Below, in pieces: positions 6,975-8,529 of a stretch of 8,529 nt of DNA. Below the pieces are notes generated by a model. The model saw only the letters and a list, made by a program, of their open reading frames with translations, was not told the origin of the DNA and did not search any database. This DNA is from Candidatus Methanomethylicia archaeon (lineage in GTDB: Archaea > Thermoproteota > Methanomethylicia > Methanomethylicales > Methanomethylicaceae), in contig JANHAI010000036.1 in NCBI GenBank assembly GCA_024464205.1, forward strand, positions 1 through 8,529, given 5' to 3'. Within the stretch, counting starts at the first letter, position 1, and every line of letters starts with the position of its first letter. The position numbers were made by a program, and so were the translations under genes.

Positions 6975-8001
6975 ACGGGTTGTCGAACTTTGGAACGGAA
7001 AGAGGCACGGTTGCGTTGCCTACGACCCAAGTAATGTTCCCTGCTTTAATCTGTGCTTCAAGCGCTAGAGAGTAGTTGTAGACTGCCGGGTATTTTGCCT
7101 GGAAGGCAGGGTTCCATATGAACTTTGAGCCGTTGTTCGCCATTGTTGTGTAGTAAATGCCAGACGTGAAGTTGTTGTTCTTGGCGCCTAAGATCATTGT
7201 TTTTACCATCGGATACAGATCCCAAGTCACGCTACCTACTACAACATCGGGGGCAAGGCTGTTTTGGTCAACAATGTTGCCAAATGCCAAGGCAACAACA
7301 TTGCTTCCCTCTTTGCAAGCCTCAAAGACGCCGTACCTCTCCGAATAGATCACGTCCACACCTGAGGCGATTAGCGCGCTTGCCGCCACCTTGGCTGCGC
7401 CGGGATCATACCAGCTCTGTATGTATGAGATGGTGACGTTGATGTTTGGGTTGACGTGCTTTGCTCCTGCTATGAAGCCATTGAGCAGGTTGTTCACGTC
7501 GCCAACGCCTGAATATGCTGTGACTATCCCTAGCTTGCTGGTGTTGGTTATCTTTGCTGCGATGGCGCCTGCCTCAAAAGCGGCTTCCTGTATGTAGTAA
7601 TCGAATAACGCCAAGTTCTTCCCGAAGTTAACGTTAAGGCCGGAACCCTGTGCAAAGTAGACGTTGGGGAATTGAGGCGCAAGCCGGTCAGCAGCTTCCC
7701 AGAAGCCCCAGCTGTCCGTGATGATCATGTTGAAGCCGCTGTTGATGTATTGCCTCATCACGTTCTCGACTTGAGACTCTGAAACCCTCTCAGAGTAGTT
7801 ATAAGAGATGCCGAGCTCTGTCTTTGCTCTCAGAAGCGCTTGATGCAGGACCTGGTTCCAAGTTTCCTCGATTGGGGTGACGTATATTGCAGCTACCCTG
7901 AATTGTGTTGTCTGTGGCGAGGTGGAGGTCATTGCTATGTAAGCTCCTACTCCAATTATGGCAACGACAACAATCGCTAATATTATGAGGTTTGTCTTCA
8001 T
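6973..8001 (-). CDS. BMP-family (PnrA-like) substrate-binding protein of the ABC importer, membrane-anchored
   Basis: This extracytoplasmic receptor would capture solute and deliver it to the two permeases. Residues 1-24 form a hydrophobic helix after a short MKTN start, followed by a Ser/Thr/Pro/Gln linker (25-33) and then the binding domain. No lipobox Cys is present, so it is probably held by an uncleaved N-terminal anchor, as in many archaeal binding proteins. BMP-type features include VAAIYVTPIEETWNQ (36-50), IITDSWGFWEAA (93-104), KLGIVTAYSGVGDVN (156-170), SWYDPGAAKVAASALI (196-211) and VVVGSVTWDLYP (253-264). The SWYDP block resembles purine-binding members, so a purine base or nucleoside is the best guess, not established. 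I chose the ATG at 8001 over the more distal in-frame ATG at 8133 because it gives a clean anchor helix, has AAGGTG 8 bases before it, and avoids overlapping the neighbouring gene. The product is 342 residues. Confidence 0.9.
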   Translation of the reverse strand: MKTNLIILAIVVVAIIGVGAYIAMTSTSPQTTQFRVAAIYVTPIEETWNQVLHQALLRAKTELGISYNYSERVSESQVENVMRQYINSGFNMIITDSWGFWEAADRLAPQFPNVYFAQGSGLNVNFGKNLALFDYYIQEAAFEAGAIAAKITNTSKLGIVTAYSGVGDVNNLLNGFIAGAKHVNPNINVTISYIQSWYDPGAAKVAASALIASGVDVIYSERYGVFEACKEGSNVVALAFGNIVDQNSLAPDVVVGSVTWDLYPMVKTMILGAKNNNFTSGIYYTTMANNGSKFIWNPAFQAKYPAVYNYSLALEAQIKAGNITWVVGNATVPLSVPKFDNP

Positions 8002-8009
8002 AACGAAAA

Positions 8010-8015
8010 CACCTT
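8010..8015 (-). promoter_or_regulatory. Ribosome binding site of the binding-protein gene
   Basis: AAGGTG on the - strand, 8 bases before the ATG at 8001. It decides the start of the binding protein in favour of 8001 over 8133. Confidence 0.65.
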
Positions 8016-8040
8016 CAGTAATCTGGTTCTTATACAGAAA

Positions 8041-8060
8041 GTATAAAAAATTTACCTTTC
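8041..8060 (-). promoter_or_regulatory. Archaeal-type promoter (BRE + TATA box) of the ABC importer operon
   Basis: On the - strand, GAAAGGTAAA (8060-8051, BRE-like purine-rich) is followed directly by TTTTTTATAC (8050-8041, TATA-like). About 25 bases further on, near 8020, would be the transcription start, leaving a leader of about 20 bases that carries the AAGGTG site. It lies in the 91-base gap after the tatD-like gene. No operator or riboswitch is evident, and the leader looks too short for one. Confidence 0.5.
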
Positions 8061-8092
8061 CATTTCCGCTTTTTTGCCTTGAACATTTAAAA

Positions 8093-8529
8093 TTAAATTT
8101 TGAAGAACTCGCGTGCATTCGCAGCGGTAACATCAGTCACTTCATTAAAAGGCAAACCCTTAATCTCCGAAATTTTGAGGGCAGCCTTGAGGACGTTCGC
8201 AGGCTCGTTCCGCTCCCCCATATTTGGAGATAGAGCCGGTGAATCGCTCTCGAGCATCATTGATTCGAGAGGAAGGACCCTCGCGAGCTTCTGTTTCTGC
8301 TCTGAACGTACTATCGAAGGAGGTATTGAGAAATAGAAGCCTTCTTTCGCAGCCTTCTCGGCATCTCCTGCCTTGCCGTCGAAGGCATGCATAAGAACCC
8401 TTTTGTACCCGGTTGACGAAATTAGCTCGATTGCTTTTCTGCCGGCGCTCCTAGAATGGATTACCAGGGGGAGATCGCATTTTGCTGCCAACTCGATGCA
8501 TTGAATGAAGAACCCCTTTTGGACCTGCC
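8093..8529 (-). CDS. TatD-family metal-dependent hydrolase, C-terminal half (5' end outside window)
   Basis: This is a TIM-barrel amidohydrolase-superfamily protein. Characterised TatD proteins are divalent-metal nucleases (DNA exonuclease/endonuclease) with some deacylase-like relatives. The reading frame stays open to the window edge, giving IQCIELAAKCDLPLVIHSR, so the TTG at 8491 is an internal Leu codon and not a start. Visible metal and catalytic landmarks are the His of VIHSRSA, the His of MHAFDG, and the Asp of LESDSPALSP, followed by the family RNEPANV and the C-terminal ANAREFF. The N-terminal HxH metal motif lies outside. About 145 of the usual ~250 residues are present. It ends in TAA at 8093-8095, upstream of and in the same direction as the importer operon; the promoter at 8041-8060 suggests the operons are separate. 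Confidence 0.9.
   Translation of the reverse strand, partial: QVQKGFFIQCIELAAKCDLPLVIHSRSAGRKAIELISSTGYKRVLMHAFDGKAGDAEKAAKEGFYFSIPPSIVRSEQKQKLARVLPLESMMLESDSPALSPNMGERNEPANVLKAALKISEIKGLPFNEVTDVTAANAREFFKI

Noticed and set aside
8002..8092. Riboswitch in the importer leader
   Set aside because: The predicted leader after the TATA-like element is only about 20 bases, and no structured conserved element is visible.
8002..8133. Longer binding-protein start at 8133 (44 extra residues)
   Set aside because: The extension would overlap the tatD-like coding end and place a charged stretch before the anchor helix. The ATG at 8001 has a ribosome binding site and a promoter at the right distance.
8489..8491. 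TTG at 8491 as a start codon of the TatD-like gene
   Set aside because: Upstream codons continue the TatD family sequence (IQCIEL) to the window edge.

Overview
This window reads as archaeal chromosomal DNA. The evidence is GGTG/GAGGTG-type ribosome binding sites, a TATA-box-like element with a purine-rich BRE-like element in front of the one promoter I can see, T-rich tracts instead of clear stem-loop terminators, many AGG/AGA arginine and ATA isoleucine codons, and a binding protein held by an uncleaved N-terminal membrane anchor. I cannot name the lineage. A corrinoid methyltransferase cassette beside a nucleoside-type ABC transporter would suit an uncultured methylotrophic, acetogenic or methanogenic archaeon, but that is inference.

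The left part (1-3286, + strand) is an operon of three tightly packed genes: a corrinoid (B12-binding) protein cut by the window edge, then two tandem 457-residue proteins. By recalled alignment with Methanosarcina barkeri MtmB (458 aa), both belong to the monomethylamine methyltransferase MtmB family and not to the MttB (trimethylamine/betaine) family. MtmB itself needs pyrrolysine, encoded by an in-frame TAG. Both copies here are read straight through, with Ile (ATA) and Asn (AAT) where pyrrolysine should be, and both also appear to lack the acidic residues around it. This is the most interesting content of the window: a pyrrolysine-free, tandem MtmB-like methyltransferase pair sharing one corrinoid protein, with unknown substrate and catalytic mechanism.

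Between 3287 and 3374 lies a short AT-rich convergent intergenic region. It is T-rich on the + strand in its left half and T-rich on the - strand in its right half, which fits back-to-back terminators for the two converging operons.

The right part (3375-8001, - strand) is a complete four-gene ABC importer operon of the BMP/nucleoside family: membrane-anchored binding protein, double-domain ATPase, then two permeases of the NupP and NupQ type. It has its own promoter just upstream at about 8041-8060. Its usual cargo in characterised relatives is purine nucleosides or purine bases. Whether it feeds the methyltransferases is open.

At the far right (8093-8529, - strand) is the C-terminal half of a TatD-family metal-dependent hydrolase, running off the window edge. 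There is no RNA gene, CRISPR array or insertion sequence that I can see, and no gene-free stretch longer than about 90 bases.
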